Shown here: one piece after another, positions 9,100 to 19,074 of the stretch
How positions within the stretch are numbered: position 1 is the first letter of the stretch
How the letters are laid out: each line of letters begins with the position of its first letter
Source: Candidatus Lambdaproteobacteria bacterium
GTDB taxonomy: Bacteria > SAR324 > JACQKK01
Direction of reading: 5' to 3'
NCBI GenBank assembly: GCA_016199125.1
Contig: JACQHH010000143.1
Location: forward strand, 1-35,970
DNA: 35,970 bases
Made by a program: the position numbers and the translations under genes
Notes under the pieces: generated by a model
What the model was told of the DNA's origin: nothing
Seen by the model: only the letters and a program-made list of their open reading frames with translations
Database searches by the model: none

Positions 9100-10035
9100 T
9101 CACACGCCCGGAGGGTGCTTGTGTTTCACCGCGGTGACCACGTTGCCGCCGTCACTGAAGCGCAGCTCGTCCATGAACATCTGCGCCAGCAGAATGCCCC
9201 GGCCGCTGGGCTTGAACAGGTTGGCCGGGTCGGTGGGATCGGGAATGCGGGACACGTCGAACCCGGGCCCTTCGTCCTCGATGCGCACCACGGCCTTGGA
9301 GTCGCTGACGGTGGCCACGATCTTCACCACGCGGTCCTGGAACGGCAGGGCGTGCTTGCGCCGGGCGATCTCATCCAGATAGTCCGCTTCGCTGCTGGAC
9401 TTGAGCTGGATCTTCGTGTCGCCGGCCATCTCCAGGTTGCCGTGCTCGATGGCGTTGATGATCAGCTCCATCAGGCCCAGCGCCGTGTTCTGCCGCGTGT
9501 CCTCGTTGCACACGCCCATGGACTCGAACACGCGCACGAGCCGGAAGGCGATGGTGCTCGCCAGCTCCAGGTCGTTGGGAATCAGGTAGGTCAGGTTGTC
9601 GACGCCCACCAGGTAGGTGTCGGTCTCCCGTTCGCGCAGTTGCTTGCGGCGATCCTCCTGCAGCAGGATGTAGCGCTCCGCCTCGGTGCGGATGGCGTGC
9701 TCCAACTCGGCGAAATCGTAGGGCTTGCGGAAGAAGTTGCGCGCCCCCAGGCGCATGGCCCGCACCACGTCGTCGTAATCCCCGTGCCCGCTGACCACGA
9801 TGAATCCCAATTCGGGGTTCTTGGCGCGGGCATGGCGGATCAGCTCGAAGCCATCCACGTTGGGCATGCGGATATCCGTGACGACGATCTGCACCTGGTC
9901 GTTGGAATCCAGCAGGTGGGCGGCAACCAGGCCATCGGGAGCCAGAAAGATATTGAATTTGTTTGCAAATCTTCGCTGGAAGGTGGCGCGGATGCCTTCT
10001 TCGTCGTCAACGAATAGCACGCTGATGGACTCCAT
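9100..10035 (-). CDS. Response regulator receiver domain fused to a C-terminal HATPase (RsbW/anti-sigma-like) domain
   Basis: MESISVLFVDDEEGIRATF...VVTDIRMPNVDGFELI...GFIVVSGHGD...FRKPYDFAEL, then MELIINAIEHGNLEM and RIEDEGPGFDVSRIPDPTDPANLFKPSGRGILLAQMFMDEL. Confidence 0.85.
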   Translation of the reverse strand: MESISVLFVDDEEGIRATFQRRFANKFNIFLAPDGLVAAHLLDSNDQVQIVVTDIRMPNVDGFELIRHARAKNPELGFIVVSGHGDYDDVVRAMRLGARNFFRKPYDFAELEHAIRTEAERYILLQEDRRKQLRERETDTYLVGVDNLTYLIPNDLELASTIAFRLVRVFESMGVCNEDTRQNTALGLMELIINAIEHGNLEMAGDTKIQLKSSSEADYLDEIARRKHALPFQDRVVKIVATVSDSKAVVRIEDEGPGFDVSRIPDPTDPANLFKPSGRGILLAQMFMDELRFSDGGNVVTAVKHKHPPGV

Positions 10036-10581
10036 ATCCCAAGCCTGGACGAGAATGTCTGGTGTGCTGGAAGCATGCGCAAAGCGCCGCGCCAACTTGG
10101 CGGCGCGTCGGGGCCACCGGGCGCCACACGCAACGGATCGACAGCGGGAGCGGGTGCCTGCGCCCACGGCGCCGCACGCGTCCCCTGGCCTGCGCTCCAC
10201 AATCATTAACCTACTAACGCACGGCGCGCCACTTTCGTTGCCGGTGGGAACCATCGGGCGTGGGCAACGCCCTGGGAGCATGCGCTCCGCGCGTCTCACG
10301 GGCGCCCGTTGCGGGCGGTGCCTGTTTTCCGTGCGCGGTGAATGTGCTACGGTGGCGCAACTTTCCAGGGCAGAACGTCACGGCGACCGCGCGGCCAGGC
10401 CGCGTGCGTCCAAGGCGACTTTCGGGGCAGACCCCATGTGCGGATTGTGCGGCGTGTTGCCTGAGCTCTTCCTAAAAACTCCGCCCGCGACACGTACCGG
10501 GCGCCCGGTCGCCACAGCGGCCGCGGCGCACGACCCGGCGCCACACGGCTCCCGCCGCACCGCCCACCCGGGGAGCGCCCC

Positions 10582-12273
10582 GTGCTGACCCGTCTGGCCA
10601 TTGCCAATCTGGCCACGATTGCATCGATCGCCATAGAGTTCGAGGCGGGATTCACCGTGCTCACCGGAGAAACCGGCGCGGGCAAGTCCATCATGATCGA
10701 CGCCATCCGTCTGGTGCTGGGGGGCAAGGCCGTGCCGGACATGATCCGCACGGGCGCCGAGCAACTGACCGTGGAAGCCGCCTTCGACGTCTCGGCCCAG
10801 CCCGCCGTGATCGCCGCCGTGCAGGCCCAGGAGATTCCCCTGGCCGGCGAGCTGATCCTGCGGCGCGTGGTCAACGCTTCCGGGCGCAGCCGCGTGCTGC
10901 TCAACGGCAGCCAGATCACCATGGCCCAGCTCGAGCAGATCGCCCCCTATCTGGTGAACATCCACGGACAGCACGACAACCAGATGCTGCTCAATCCGGC
11001 CACGCACCTGGACTTCCTCGACGGCTTCGCCGATCTGGCCGGTCCGCGCGACCGCTTTGCGCAAACATTCCGCCAATATTCCGCCGCCCGCCGCGAGCGC
11101 GAGGAGCTGCAGAGCGCCGCGGAACGGCAGCAGCGGCGCGCCCAGGAGCTGAGCAACCAGATCGAGGACATCCAGGCCGCCAGCCCCAGCCGGGAAGAGG
11201 AGGCGGCGCTGCAACTGGAGCTGAATCAGCTCACCCACGCCGAGCAGTTGCTCACCCTCGCGGGCACCTTCGGCCAGGGACTCTACGAGGCCGAGGACGC
11301 GCTGGTGGGGCGGCTGGGCGACCTCACGCACACGCTGGCGCAGGCCGCGGCCATCGACCCCACCCTGCAACCCCAGGTGGCCCAACTCGAACCCATCCGC
11401 ATCCAACTGGAGGAACTGCACCAGGCGGTGCGGCGCTATGCGGCCGGCCTGGAGACCGATCCGCTGCGCCTGGACGCCGTGCATGCGCGTCTGGCCGTGC
11501 TGGAGCGGCTCAAGCGGCGCTTCGGAGGCAGCATCGCAGCCGTGCTGGAGACCCTGCAGCGCAGCAGCCAGGAGCTGGAGGCGCTGGAGCAATCGGACGC
11601 GCGGCTGGCGGCCCTGGAGCGCACACTGGGCGAACTGGCCAAGGCCTTGCATCAACATGCACAAACCTTGACGGCACGACGCACCAGACACGCGGCCAGG
11701 CTGAGCGAGCGCATCATGGCGGAGCTGAAGCAACTGGGCATGCAGAACGTGACCTTCGACCTGCGCCTGCAACCGGTGGGCAGCGGCGGCGGCGCGCCGC
11801 AATACGGCGTGCGTGGAGCGGAAAGCGCCGAGTTCCTGCTCAGCACCAACCCCGGTCAGACGCCGCGACCGCTTTCGCGCATCGCCTCGGGCGGAGAACT
11901 CAGCCGCACCATGCTCGCCCTGAAGACCATCCTGGCCCAGGCCGACCCGACCAGCGCGCTGATCTTCGACGAGGTGGACGCCGGCATCAGCGGCGCCACG
12001 GCGGAAATCGTCGGGCGCAAGCTGCGCGCCCTGGGCCGCACGCACCAGGTGCTCTGCGTGACCCACCTGCCGCAGATTGCCGCCCAGAGCGACCACCACT
12101 TCCGCGTCAGCAAGGCCGTGCGCCAGCGCGAAACCTTCACCACGGTGGCGGTGCTGGACGGCGACGAGCGCGTGCGGGAGGTGGCGCGCCTGCTCAGCGG
12201 CCTGGAAGTGAGCGACAAATCCCTGGCCTCGGCCGCCGAGCTGGTGGGCCGCGCCCAGGAATCGCCCGCGTAG
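10582..12273 (+). CDS. recN: DNA repair protein RecN
   Basis: LTRLAIANLATIASIAIEFEAGFTVLTGETGAGKSIMIDAIRLVLGG, VNIHGQHDNQMLL, ISRIASGGELSRTMLALK, LIFDEVDAGISGATAEIVGRKL, VLCVTHLPQIAAQSDHHFRVSK. Confidence 0.95.
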   Translation: MLTRLAIANLATIASIAIEFEAGFTVLTGETGAGKSIMIDAIRLVLGGKAVPDMIRTGAEQLTVEAAFDVSAQPAVIAAVQAQEIPLAGELILRRVVNASGRSRVLLNGSQITMAQLEQIAPYLVNIHGQHDNQMLLNPATHLDFLDGFADLAGPRDRFAQTFRQYSAARREREELQSAAERQQRRAQELSNQIEDIQAASPSREEEAALQLELNQLTHAEQLLTLAGTFGQGLYEAEDALVGRLGDLTHTLAQAAAIDPTLQPQVAQLEPIRIQLEELHQAVRRYAAGLETDPLRLDAVHARLAVLERLKRRFGGSIAAVLETLQRSSQELEALEQSDARLAALERTLGELAKALHQHAQTLTARRTRHAARLSERIMAELKQLGMQNVTFDLRLQPVGSGGGAPQYGVRGAESAEFLLSTNPGQTPRPLSRIASGGELSRTMLALKTILAQADPTSALIFDEVDAGISGATAEIVGRKLRALGRTHQVLCVTHLPQIAAQSDHHFRVSKAVRQRETFTTVAVLDGDERVREVARLLSGLEVSDKSLASAAELVGRAQESPA

Positions 12274-12365
12274 CCCGCCTCCGGCGCAAGGTCACCGCGC
12301 GGCGCGCCGTCATGCGGCACCCAACGGCGCGCGGCAAACCCCCAACCCCCAGCCTCAGGCACCCC

Positions 12366-12806
12366 GTGTTCCGATTCAGCCTGCAGACCGTGCTCGAGGT
12401 GCGGGAACGCCAGGAAAAGATCAAGTACAAGGAATTCAGCCAGGAGCTGATCCGCCGCCAGACGCTGCAGGCCCGCATCGAAGCGCTGCACCAGGATCTG
12501 GCGCGGGCCGGGCGGCACACCGACGAGGTCCGCCGCCGGGGGACATCGGCCCAACCCCTGCAACTGCACGAGCACTTCCGCAACCGGGTCAATGCCGAGA
12601 TCGCCGTGCTGCTCGATCAGTTGCGTCAGCAGGAGCAGGCCGTGGAGGCCAAGCGGCGCGAGCTGGTCAAGGCACGCCAGGAGCATCGCACGCTGGAAAT
12701 CCTGAAGGAGAAGGAGTTTGGGCGGTATGAGATGGAGCTCAACCGCAGGGAGCGCGCCATCATGGACGAGGTCGCTTCCAACAACCACTTCAACCCGCGC
12801 GGTTGA
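12366..12806 (+). CDS. fliJ: Flagellar export protein FliJ
   Basis: FRFSLQTVLEVRERQEKIKYKEFSQE... coiled-coil protein of FliJ size next to fliK/flgD/flgE. GTG start at 12366 inferred. Confidence 0.7.
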   Translation: MFRFSLQTVLEVRERQEKIKYKEFSQELIRRQTLQARIEALHQDLARAGRHTDEVRRRGTSAQPLQLHEHFRNRVNAEIAVLLDQLRQQEQAVEAKRRELVKARQEHRTLEILKEKEFGRYEMELNRRERAIMDEVASNNHFNPRG

Positions 12807-12828
12807 TGAACCCGGGACGATTCATAAG

Positions 12829-13440
12829 ATGCTGAAATCAAAAGGGTACAAACGCCTCGTGGCCTTGGCCGCGATTTTTTTCCTGCTCGCCGCCGCGCCG
12901 GGGCCCGGATATAGCATGTCCAGGATCAAGACCTGGGTGAACCGAGTTCGCCCGGGCACCTTTCCGGAATTGGAAGCCGAAAAGAGCAAAGAGCCGAGTC
13001 CTGCTCAACCATCCGAAAAAGCCAGGGAGGCACTCACGGAGACGGAGCGGCAGATTCTGCTGAGTCTGATGGAGCGCAAGCGCCAGTTGGACGAGCGGGA
13101 TCTCCTTCTCAATCAACGGGAAGAACAGCTCCGAGTGCTTCGCGACAACATTCAGCATCAGGTCGCGGAATTGAAACGGCTTCAAGGCGAGATCGAAGCC
13201 AGCATTGAAGCGAGAAAAGCGCTGGATGCGGAAAATCTGAACAAGGTCGTCAACCTGTACAACGGAATGGATCCCAAGCGGGCCGCGGAACAATTTCAGA
13301 CCCTTGATCCCAAGGTTGCCGTGCGGATCCTGTTGACCATGAATCAGCGCAAGGCTGCGGCGCTCCTGGAAGAGCTTCCTCCAGCGCAGGCGAAACGCAT
13401 CACGGAAGAAATCGTGAGCCGAGCCCCCGGCACCAACTGA
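12829..13440 (+). CDS. MotE-like flagellar/periplasmic coiled-coil protein with MgtE-N-like C-terminal domain
   Basis: Signal sequence, central coiled coil, C-terminal LYNGMDPKRAAEQFQTLDPKVAVRILLTMNQRKAAALLEELPPAQAKRITEEI. Lies between fliJ and fliK. Confidence 0.75.
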   Translation: MLKSKGYKRLVALAAIFFLLAAAPGPGYSMSRIKTWVNRVRPGTFPELEAEKSKEPSPAQPSEKAREALTETERQILLSLMERKRQLDERDLLLNQREEQLRVLRDNIQHQVAELKRLQGEIEASIEARKALDAENLNKVVNLYNGMDPKRAAEQFQTLDPKVAVRILLTMNQRKAAALLEELPPAQAKRITEEIVSRAPGTN

Positions 13441-13495
13441 TCGTCACCGTTGCAGACAGGATTTGAGCGATCTGTTCCCAAGGAAAGGGAATTGA

Positions 13496-15004
13496 GTGAT
13501 CGCGGGAATCATCAACTCCGCCGGCATCAAGGAAGACCCGCCGGCGACGATGAACGCCCCATCCGGAAGCAGCCGCGGTTTTGACCGTGCGCTGCGGCAA
13601 GCCTCGAACCGGCCACCGGCCCAACGGGCGGCCACGGAGCAGCAACGCAGCTCCGGTTCCGATCCTCAGGTGCGCCAGAAGTATGGCGCCGCGGCCAAGG
13701 CCGCCCAGGGCTCTCCTTCGAGCCAGGGCGCGAACGGCGCGGAACCACCTGGGGACGCGGAAAATATTGCCTCGCCCGAGTCCAGGGGCGAGGAAAATAT
13801 TGCCCAGTCCCAAGGCAAGGACGAACAATCCCTCAAGCCAGGCGTGCAGGTGGGCACCGATGCGACGGCCAGTCTGGCTGCCGTGGCACCGGCGCTGACC
13901 CTTGTGCCGCAGAGCGCCGATGGCGGCAGTACGGACGTGCAAGCGGGCGCCGCAAGCCCGGCAACGCCGTCCGTTCAGGCCGACGCGTTGCAGTTCAACG
14001 CCGACACGGAGGGCTCGCAGATCGTATCGCGCCCTGGCATCAGCGCGCAGATCGGCGGCGCGGCCTATCGCCTCACGCAACACGGCGGCAGCGAGGCCCA
14101 GTTCGCGGCCCAGGCCGGGCAGACGCCCCAGTCGGGCGCCGTGGTCCTGCCCCGGGGCATGGCGCTGCAGGAGGCGGTGCCCGAAACCGCGCCCAAGCTG
14201 ACCCCACCCAAGGACGACACCACCACGCAACTGCTGAACCTGGCTCGTCAGCCGGTGGCGCGCGCGCCCATCGCGGGCGCGCTGACGCCACAGCAACTGG
14301 TGCAGCAGACCCTGGTGCAGGGCGATGCGCAGACGCGCAACCAGCTCATGATGACCTACGGGCTCAACCAGAGCCCGCAGTTGGCGGCGGGCAGCACGCC
14401 GTTGCCGCAAATGGGCATCCTGGGCCAGCCGCGCTTCTTCGGCGATGCGCCGCTGACCACCAGCCTGCGTCAGAGCGCCGAAACGCGCGAGGGCTCCACG
14501 GCGACTCTGCCGGGACCCGTGCAGTTGCCCCTAGCCCCCGCGGGCGTGGCCCAGGCGCAGGGCGCAGGGGCCGCGGTACCCAGCGAGCACATGCTGGAGC
14601 GCATGGTGCACGAGGCACGGTTGATGCTCGGTGGAAACCGCAACGAGGCCAGCTTCAAGCTGCATCCGGAACATTTGGGCGAAGTCACCATGAAGGTCAC
14701 CCAGCACGACGGCGTGATCAAGCTGGATCTGACCGTCCACAATCACGCAGTGAAGACCCTGATCGAATCCCAGATGGATGAGCTCCGGCAGCGCCTGAGC
14801 GCAGAGCACCTGGGCGGGGGGGAATTCACCTTCAATGTCAACGTCAACCAAAACGATCACCAGCCCCGCGAGGGGGTGCTGACGCAGGCCGCCGACAGCA
14901 TGGCGCCGCTGGGCCGCAGGCCCGCGGAGCCCGGCCCGGCCGCCAACCTGCCGCCCAGGCTGCGTCCCGTCTGGGGCCTGGCCGGCACGGGAATCTACGC
15001 CTGA
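13496..15004 (+). CDS. fliK: Flagellar hook-length control protein FliK
   Basis: Low-complexity N-terminal region and C-terminal Flg_hook motif LHPEHLGEVTMKVTQHDGVIKLDLTVHNHAVKTLIESQMDELRQRL. GTG start with AGGAAAGGGA upstream. Confidence 0.85.
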   Translation: MIAGIINSAGIKEDPPATMNAPSGSSRGFDRALRQASNRPPAQRAATEQQRSSGSDPQVRQKYGAAAKAAQGSPSSQGANGAEPPGDAENIASPESRGEENIAQSQGKDEQSLKPGVQVGTDATASLAAVAPALTLVPQSADGGSTDVQAGAASPATPSVQADALQFNADTEGSQIVSRPGISAQIGGAAYRLTQHGGSEAQFAAQAGQTPQSGAVVLPRGMALQEAVPETAPKLTPPKDDTTTQLLNLARQPVARAPIAGALTPQQLVQQTLVQGDAQTRNQLMMTYGLNQSPQLAAGSTPLPQMGILGQPRFFGDAPLTTSLRQSAETREGSTATLPGPVQLPLAPAGVAQAQGAGAAVPSEHMLERMVHEARLMLGGNRNEASFKLHPEHLGEVTMKVTQHDGVIKLDLTVHNHAVKTLIESQMDELRQRLSAEHLGGGEFTFNVNVNQNDHQPREGVLTQAADSMAPLGRRPAEPGPAANLPPRLRPVWGLAGTGIYA

Positions 15005-15027
15005 CCATCGAATAGGAGTCGCGCCAC

Positions 15028-15804
15028 ATGGATGTACGAGCCAATACCGAGACCGCGTTGCGCCAGGCCGGCACGTCGCTGGCCAATGCCACCAGCGCAC
15101 CTGCCCCCGGCGGCAAGGACAAGCTGGGCAAGGACGATTTCCTCAAGCTGCTCATGGCGCAGGTGACCCATCAGGACCCGCTGAATCCGATGGATTCCCA
15201 GGGCATGATGAATCAGCTCACCCAGATGGGCGCGTTGGAGCAGATGGTCAATCTCAATGCGGGCGTCGGCAAGCTCAACGAAGTGCAGGCCGATATCGCG
15301 CGCTCCAGCGCCTACACGTTCCTGGACAAGGACGTGGCGGTGCGGGGCGGCGGCGCCAGCGTGGAGGCGGGGACGCCCACCACCCCGGTCATCTTCGAGC
15401 TGCCCTCGGAGGCTGAGCAGGTGCAGGTGAACGTGCTCGACACCCAGGGACAGCCGGTACGGCGGTTGGAACTGGGACGCTACGCGGCCGGCAACCACGA
15501 GGTGCGCTGGGACGGCAAGGACGATGCCGGCATGCCCGTGGCCGACGGCAACTACCGCTACGAGGTCTCCGCCACGGCCGGCGACGCCGCTCCGCTGACG
15601 GTGGACATGTTCAGCCGCGGCAAGGTGGCGGGCGTGCGCTTCAGCAACGGGCGCAGCCTGATCAAAGTCAATGGCCGCGAAGTAGACATTCGCGACGTGG
15701 TCGAGCTGTCCAACCAGTCGCAGCGGCTCTTCGGCGAGCGCAAGCCCCTGCCGCTGCAACAGAATTTCAGGCTCATGCCGCCCATCAAGGAGCCGCAGCG
15801 CTAG
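15028..15804 (+). CDS. flgD: Flagellar hook assembly scaffold FlgD
   Basis: LGKDDFLKLLMAQVTHQDPLNPMDSQGMMNQLTQMGALEQMVNLN and FlgD Ig-like region VRWDGKDDAGMPVADGNYRYEV. Confidence 0.93.
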   Translation: MDVRANTETALRQAGTSLANATSAPAPGGKDKLGKDDFLKLLMAQVTHQDPLNPMDSQGMMNQLTQMGALEQMVNLNAGVGKLNEVQADIARSSAYTFLDKDVAVRGGGASVEAGTPTTPVIFELPSEAEQVQVNVLDTQGQPVRRLELGRYAAGNHEVRWDGKDDAGMPVADGNYRYEVSATAGDAAPLTVDMFSRGKVAGVRFSNGRSLIKVNGREVDIRDVVELSNQSQRLFGERKPLPLQQNFRLMPPIKEPQR

Positions 15805-15980
15805 CCGCTGCCGCCATGGGCGGAGCGCCGGTCACATGGATGTGCACGCCGGAATCAATGAACTGAACGACCCGACCGCATGGAACGGTGGGTCCATCCA
15901 AACGGATTTGGTATCGCCGCTGCAGGAGCCGCCCAGGCGGCCTGGCCGCGCGATTCCTCAGGAAAGAGAAGAGGGTTTCT

Positions 15981-17447
15981 ATGTTCGCATTGAATTCCGG
16001 CGCGAGCGCCTTGAATGCATACGGCGAGGGCATGACCGTGGTGGGCTCCAACATCGCCAACGTGAACACGGTCGGCTACAAGTCCAGCCGCGTGAATTTT
16101 CAGGACATGCTCGCCACGCAGGTGCGCGGGGCCAAGCAGACGATCGGCAAAGGCGTGTCGATCGCCAGCGTGCAGGGTGAATTCACGCCCGGCAGCCTCG
16201 AATCTTCGACCCGCATCACCGACCTGGCCATCGAGGGCGATGGCTTCTTTACGCTGCGGGACGAATTCGGCCGCACGTTCTATTCCCGTGCCGGCAACTT
16301 TGACTTCGACAAGGAGGGCGTGCTGGTGGCGCCATCCGGCGAGAAGGTGATGGTGCAGGACATCAACCGCGTCACGGGCGAAATCCAGGGCTTCGCCAAG
16401 CAGGCCAAGATGGTGGGCCTCACCAGCCCGCCCACGGCCACCGGCGACGGCACCAACAACACCGGCGTGCGGATCGCGGCCAACCTCAACGCCGAAGTCA
16501 CCGTGCCCGCGGTGCCTTTCGATCCCACCAACGTCCAATCGGAAATGTTCAACTTCTCCACCAGCGCCATCGTGTACGACGAGCGCGGCGGGGAGCACGT
16601 GATGAACATCGTGTTCCGCAAGATGGCCGACACGCCGCAGCAGATCGATGCGGCTACTGGCCAGCCCATCCCCGGCAGCGGATCGCGCAACCAGTGGCAA
16701 TGGTACGCCGTGTTCAACGCGGGCGAGTTCCAGGGCAACCCGGAGCAACTCGTGGCGCTGGGCGGCGGCTTCTTGCGCTTCGCGGACAACGGGCGCCTGC
16801 TGGAAAGCACCAACGGCCAGTTCGTGGCCGCCGGCCCCGGCCAGGTGGGACCCACCGGTCAGCTCATTCCGCCCGGCCCGCCGCAACTGGTGCGCCGGCC
16901 GCTCAACGAGGGCGTGCCCGTCCCGCAGATCGTGGTGCCCTTCTTCGAGACGCCGCAGACCATCGGGCTCAATTTCGGCCTGGGCTCGAATCCGTTCGAC
17001 CCCACCGATGGGCGCACGGGCCTGGACGGCATCACCCAGTTCGCGGCGGAATCCAAGGTGAGCAAGCTGGAGGCCGATGGCGGCAAGGTGGGCAACCTGG
17101 AGGGCTTCGACATCACCGCGGCCGGCATTATCAACGGCCACTTCGACAACGGCGCCATCCAGCCGGTCTATCGCCTGGTGCTCACGCGCTTCCAGAACAA
17201 CCCCGGCCTGCTGCGCCAGGGCGACAACAAGTTCGCCGAATCGCTGACCTCCGGGCGGCCGGTGGTGGGCAACCCCAACGACGGCACTTTCGGCAGCGTG
17301 CGCTCGCAGAACCTGGAGAAATCCAACGTGGATCTCTCCACCGAATTCGTGCGCATGATCGAAACCCAGCGCGGATTCCAGGCCAACGCCAAGTCCATCA
17401 CCGCCAGCGACGAGATGCTGGCCGACTTGGTGGCCATGAAGCGCTAA
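15981..17447 (+). CDS. flgE: Flagellar hook protein FlgE
   Basis: N-terminal MFALNSGASALNAYGEGMTVVGSNIANVNTVGYKSSRVNFQDML and C-terminal LEKSNVDLSTEFVRMIETQRGFQANAKSITASDEMLADLVAMKR. Confidence 0.93.
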   Translation: MFALNSGASALNAYGEGMTVVGSNIANVNTVGYKSSRVNFQDMLATQVRGAKQTIGKGVSIASVQGEFTPGSLESSTRITDLAIEGDGFFTLRDEFGRTFYSRAGNFDFDKEGVLVAPSGEKVMVQDINRVTGEIQGFAKQAKMVGLTSPPTATGDGTNNTGVRIAANLNAEVTVPAVPFDPTNVQSEMFNFSTSAIVYDERGGEHVMNIVFRKMADTPQQIDAATGQPIPGSGSRNQWQWYAVFNAGEFQGNPEQLVALGGGFLRFADNGRLLESTNGQFVAAGPGQVGPTGQLIPPGPPQLVRRPLNEGVPVPQIVVPFFETPQTIGLNFGLGSNPFDPTDGRTGLDGITQFAAESKVSKLEADGGKVGNLEGFDITAAGIINGHFDNGAIQPVYRLVLTRFQNNPGLLRQGDNKFAESLTSGRPVVGNPNDGTFGSVRSQNLEKSNVDLSTEFVRMIETQRGFQANAKSITASDEMLADLVAMKR

Positions 17448-17481
17448 GCCTGAGCGCTTCCGCAGCGTAGCGACCCTCCAA

Positions 17482-17501
17482 GGGAGGCCCCCGGGCCTCC
17501 C
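17482..17501. terminator. Hairpin between convergent flgE and murE, candidate terminator
   Basis: GGGAGGCC-CCCG-GGCCTCCC, perfect 8-bp stem, followed on + by TGCCTTTCCCC. Sits in the 112-bp gap between two convergent stop codons. Confidence 0.6.
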
Positions 17502-17559
17502 TGCCTTTCCCCTCCCCGACTGTTCCGCATTGCCTCCGGCGTGTACCGGGTGTCCCTGG

Positions 17560-19068
17560 TTACTGTTGCGCGGCCCAGCGGCGCACCTGCTCGCGGTCGT
17601 CGAAGGGCAGCCGTTTGCCGCCGATCTCCTGGTACGGCTCGTGGCCCTTGCCGGCCAGCAGCACCACATCGCCCGGCCGGGCCCGGCCCAGCAGATGGGC
17701 GATGGCCGCGGCGCGATCCTCCATCGCCTCCACGCGTCCGGCCCGCGCGGGAGGAACCCCCGCCAGCACGGCGTCGATGATGGCGCGCGGGGACTCGCCG
17801 CGGGGATTGTCCGAGGTGACCAGCACCACATCGGCCAGTTCCGCGGCCACGGCGCCCATCAGGGGACGCTTGATGACGTCGCGTTCGCCGCCACAGCCGA
17901 ACAGCACCAGCACCCGGCCCGTGGCCACCTCCCGCGCGGCGCGCAGCACATTGTCCAGCGCATCCGGCGTGTGGGCATAATCCACCACCGCGGTGAATCC
18001 GCCGGGCACGGGCACGCGCTCGAAGCGTCCCGGCGCGCCGGTGCAGCCGGGCAGCGCGGCGGCCAGCGCGACGGGCTCCGCGCCCGTGGCCATCAGCAGG
18101 CCCACCGCGGCCAGCATGTTGGACACGTTGAAGTGCCCGGCAAGCGGAAGCGCGAAGTCGCAGCGGGCGCCCTCCACGACCAGCACGCCACGGCTGCCGC
18201 CCGCACTCGTCTGCAGCCGTTCCACCGCCAGCGCCGCGCCCGGCCGCCCCTGGCAGGAAAAGCCCAGCCGGCGCATGCGTGGATGCTCGGCCGCCAGCGC
18301 CGTGAACAGCTCGATCCCCACCGGATCGTCCAGATTCAGCACTGCACAATCCAGGGGGTATTCCAGGAACAGGCGCGCCTTGTCGCGGCCGTACTGGGCC
18401 ATGCTGCCGTGAAAATCCAGGTGATCCTGGGTCAGGTTGGTGAAGGCCCCCGCGTGGAAATGCAGCCCGTGCGTGCGGCGCTGGGCCAAGGCGATGGAGC
18501 TGACCTCCATGGCCGCCGTGCCCACCCCCCGGGATACGCATTGGGCCAGAAACGCCTCTATTTCAGGGGCTTCCGGGGTGGTGCGCTCGCCGGGGGCGCG
18601 CTCGGCGCCGATGCCCATGCCCAGGCTGCCAATCACGCCGCATTCCCGCCCCAGCGCGGCGCAAAGCTGTTGCACCAGGTAGGTCACCGTGGACTTGCCG
18701 TTGGTGCCAGTGACTCCCAGCAGGTGCAAGGCGCGCGAGGGGTGTCCGTAGACGGCTGCGGCCAGCTCCGCCAGGCTCTCACGCCCAGGCCGCACCAGCA
18801 GCAACGCCGTACCGGCCAGATCATTCCGCGCGGCCAGTGTGGCATAAGTCGCGGGGTCGGAGACCGCCAGCGCGCCCGGGCGCCGCGTCAGGACCTGGGC
18901 GATGAAGTCGTGTCCGTCGAAGCGCTCCCCCACCAGGGCGAAGAAGCCCTCCCCCGCCGCCACGCGCCGCGAATCGCAGTGCAGCGCCGCCAGGGGCTTG
19001 GCGCCGGCCGGAATGCGGCGCTGCAACACCGCCTGCAGAGTGCCTAGTGACGCCAGCGCAATGGCCAT
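17560..19068 (-). CDS. murE: MurE, UDP-MurNAc-L-Ala-D-Glu:meso-DAP ligase
   Basis: LLGVTGTNGKSTVTYLVQQL, FTNLTQDHLDFHGSM, VVDYAHTPDALDNVL, VLFGCGGERDVIKRPLMG, TSDNPRGESP (DNPR, meso-DAP-type). Start 19068 preferred; a GTG at 19116 is possible. Confidence 0.93.
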   Translation of the reverse strand: MAIALASLGTLQAVLQRRIPAGAKPLAALHCDSRRVAAGEGFFALVGERFDGHDFIAQVLTRRPGALAVSDPATYATLAARNDLAGTALLLVRPGRESLAELAAAVYGHPSRALHLLGVTGTNGKSTVTYLVQQLCAALGRECGVIGSLGMGIGAERAPGERTTPEAPEIEAFLAQCVSRGVGTAAMEVSSIALAQRRTHGLHFHAGAFTNLTQDHLDFHGSMAQYGRDKARLFLEYPLDCAVLNLDDPVGIELFTALAAEHPRMRRLGFSCQGRPGAALAVERLQTSAGGSRGVLVVEGARCDFALPLAGHFNVSNMLAAVGLLMATGAEPVALAAALPGCTGAPGRFERVPVPGGFTAVVDYAHTPDALDNVLRAAREVATGRVLVLFGCGGERDVIKRPLMGAVAAELADVVLVTSDNPRGESPRAIIDAVLAGVPPARAGRVEAMEDRAAAIAHLLGRARPGDVVLLAGKGHEPYQEIGGKRLPFDDREQVRRWAAQQ

Positions 19069-19074
19069 GGGCTG

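Noticed and set aside
10437-10588. MCGLCGVLPELF at the end of a + ORF, resembling the N-terminus of class II glutamine amidotransferases
   Set aside because: Only about eight residues match, the frame then becomes low complexity and ends just inside recN. Too short to call an asnB/purF remnant.
10378-12099. 573-aa minus-strand ORF opposite recN
   Set aside because: Shadow ORF of recN; low-complexity sequence without a domain.
15855-17831. 658-aa minus-strand ORF across flgE and the murE 3' end
   Set aside because: Antisense to flgE and out of frame with murE; no motifs.
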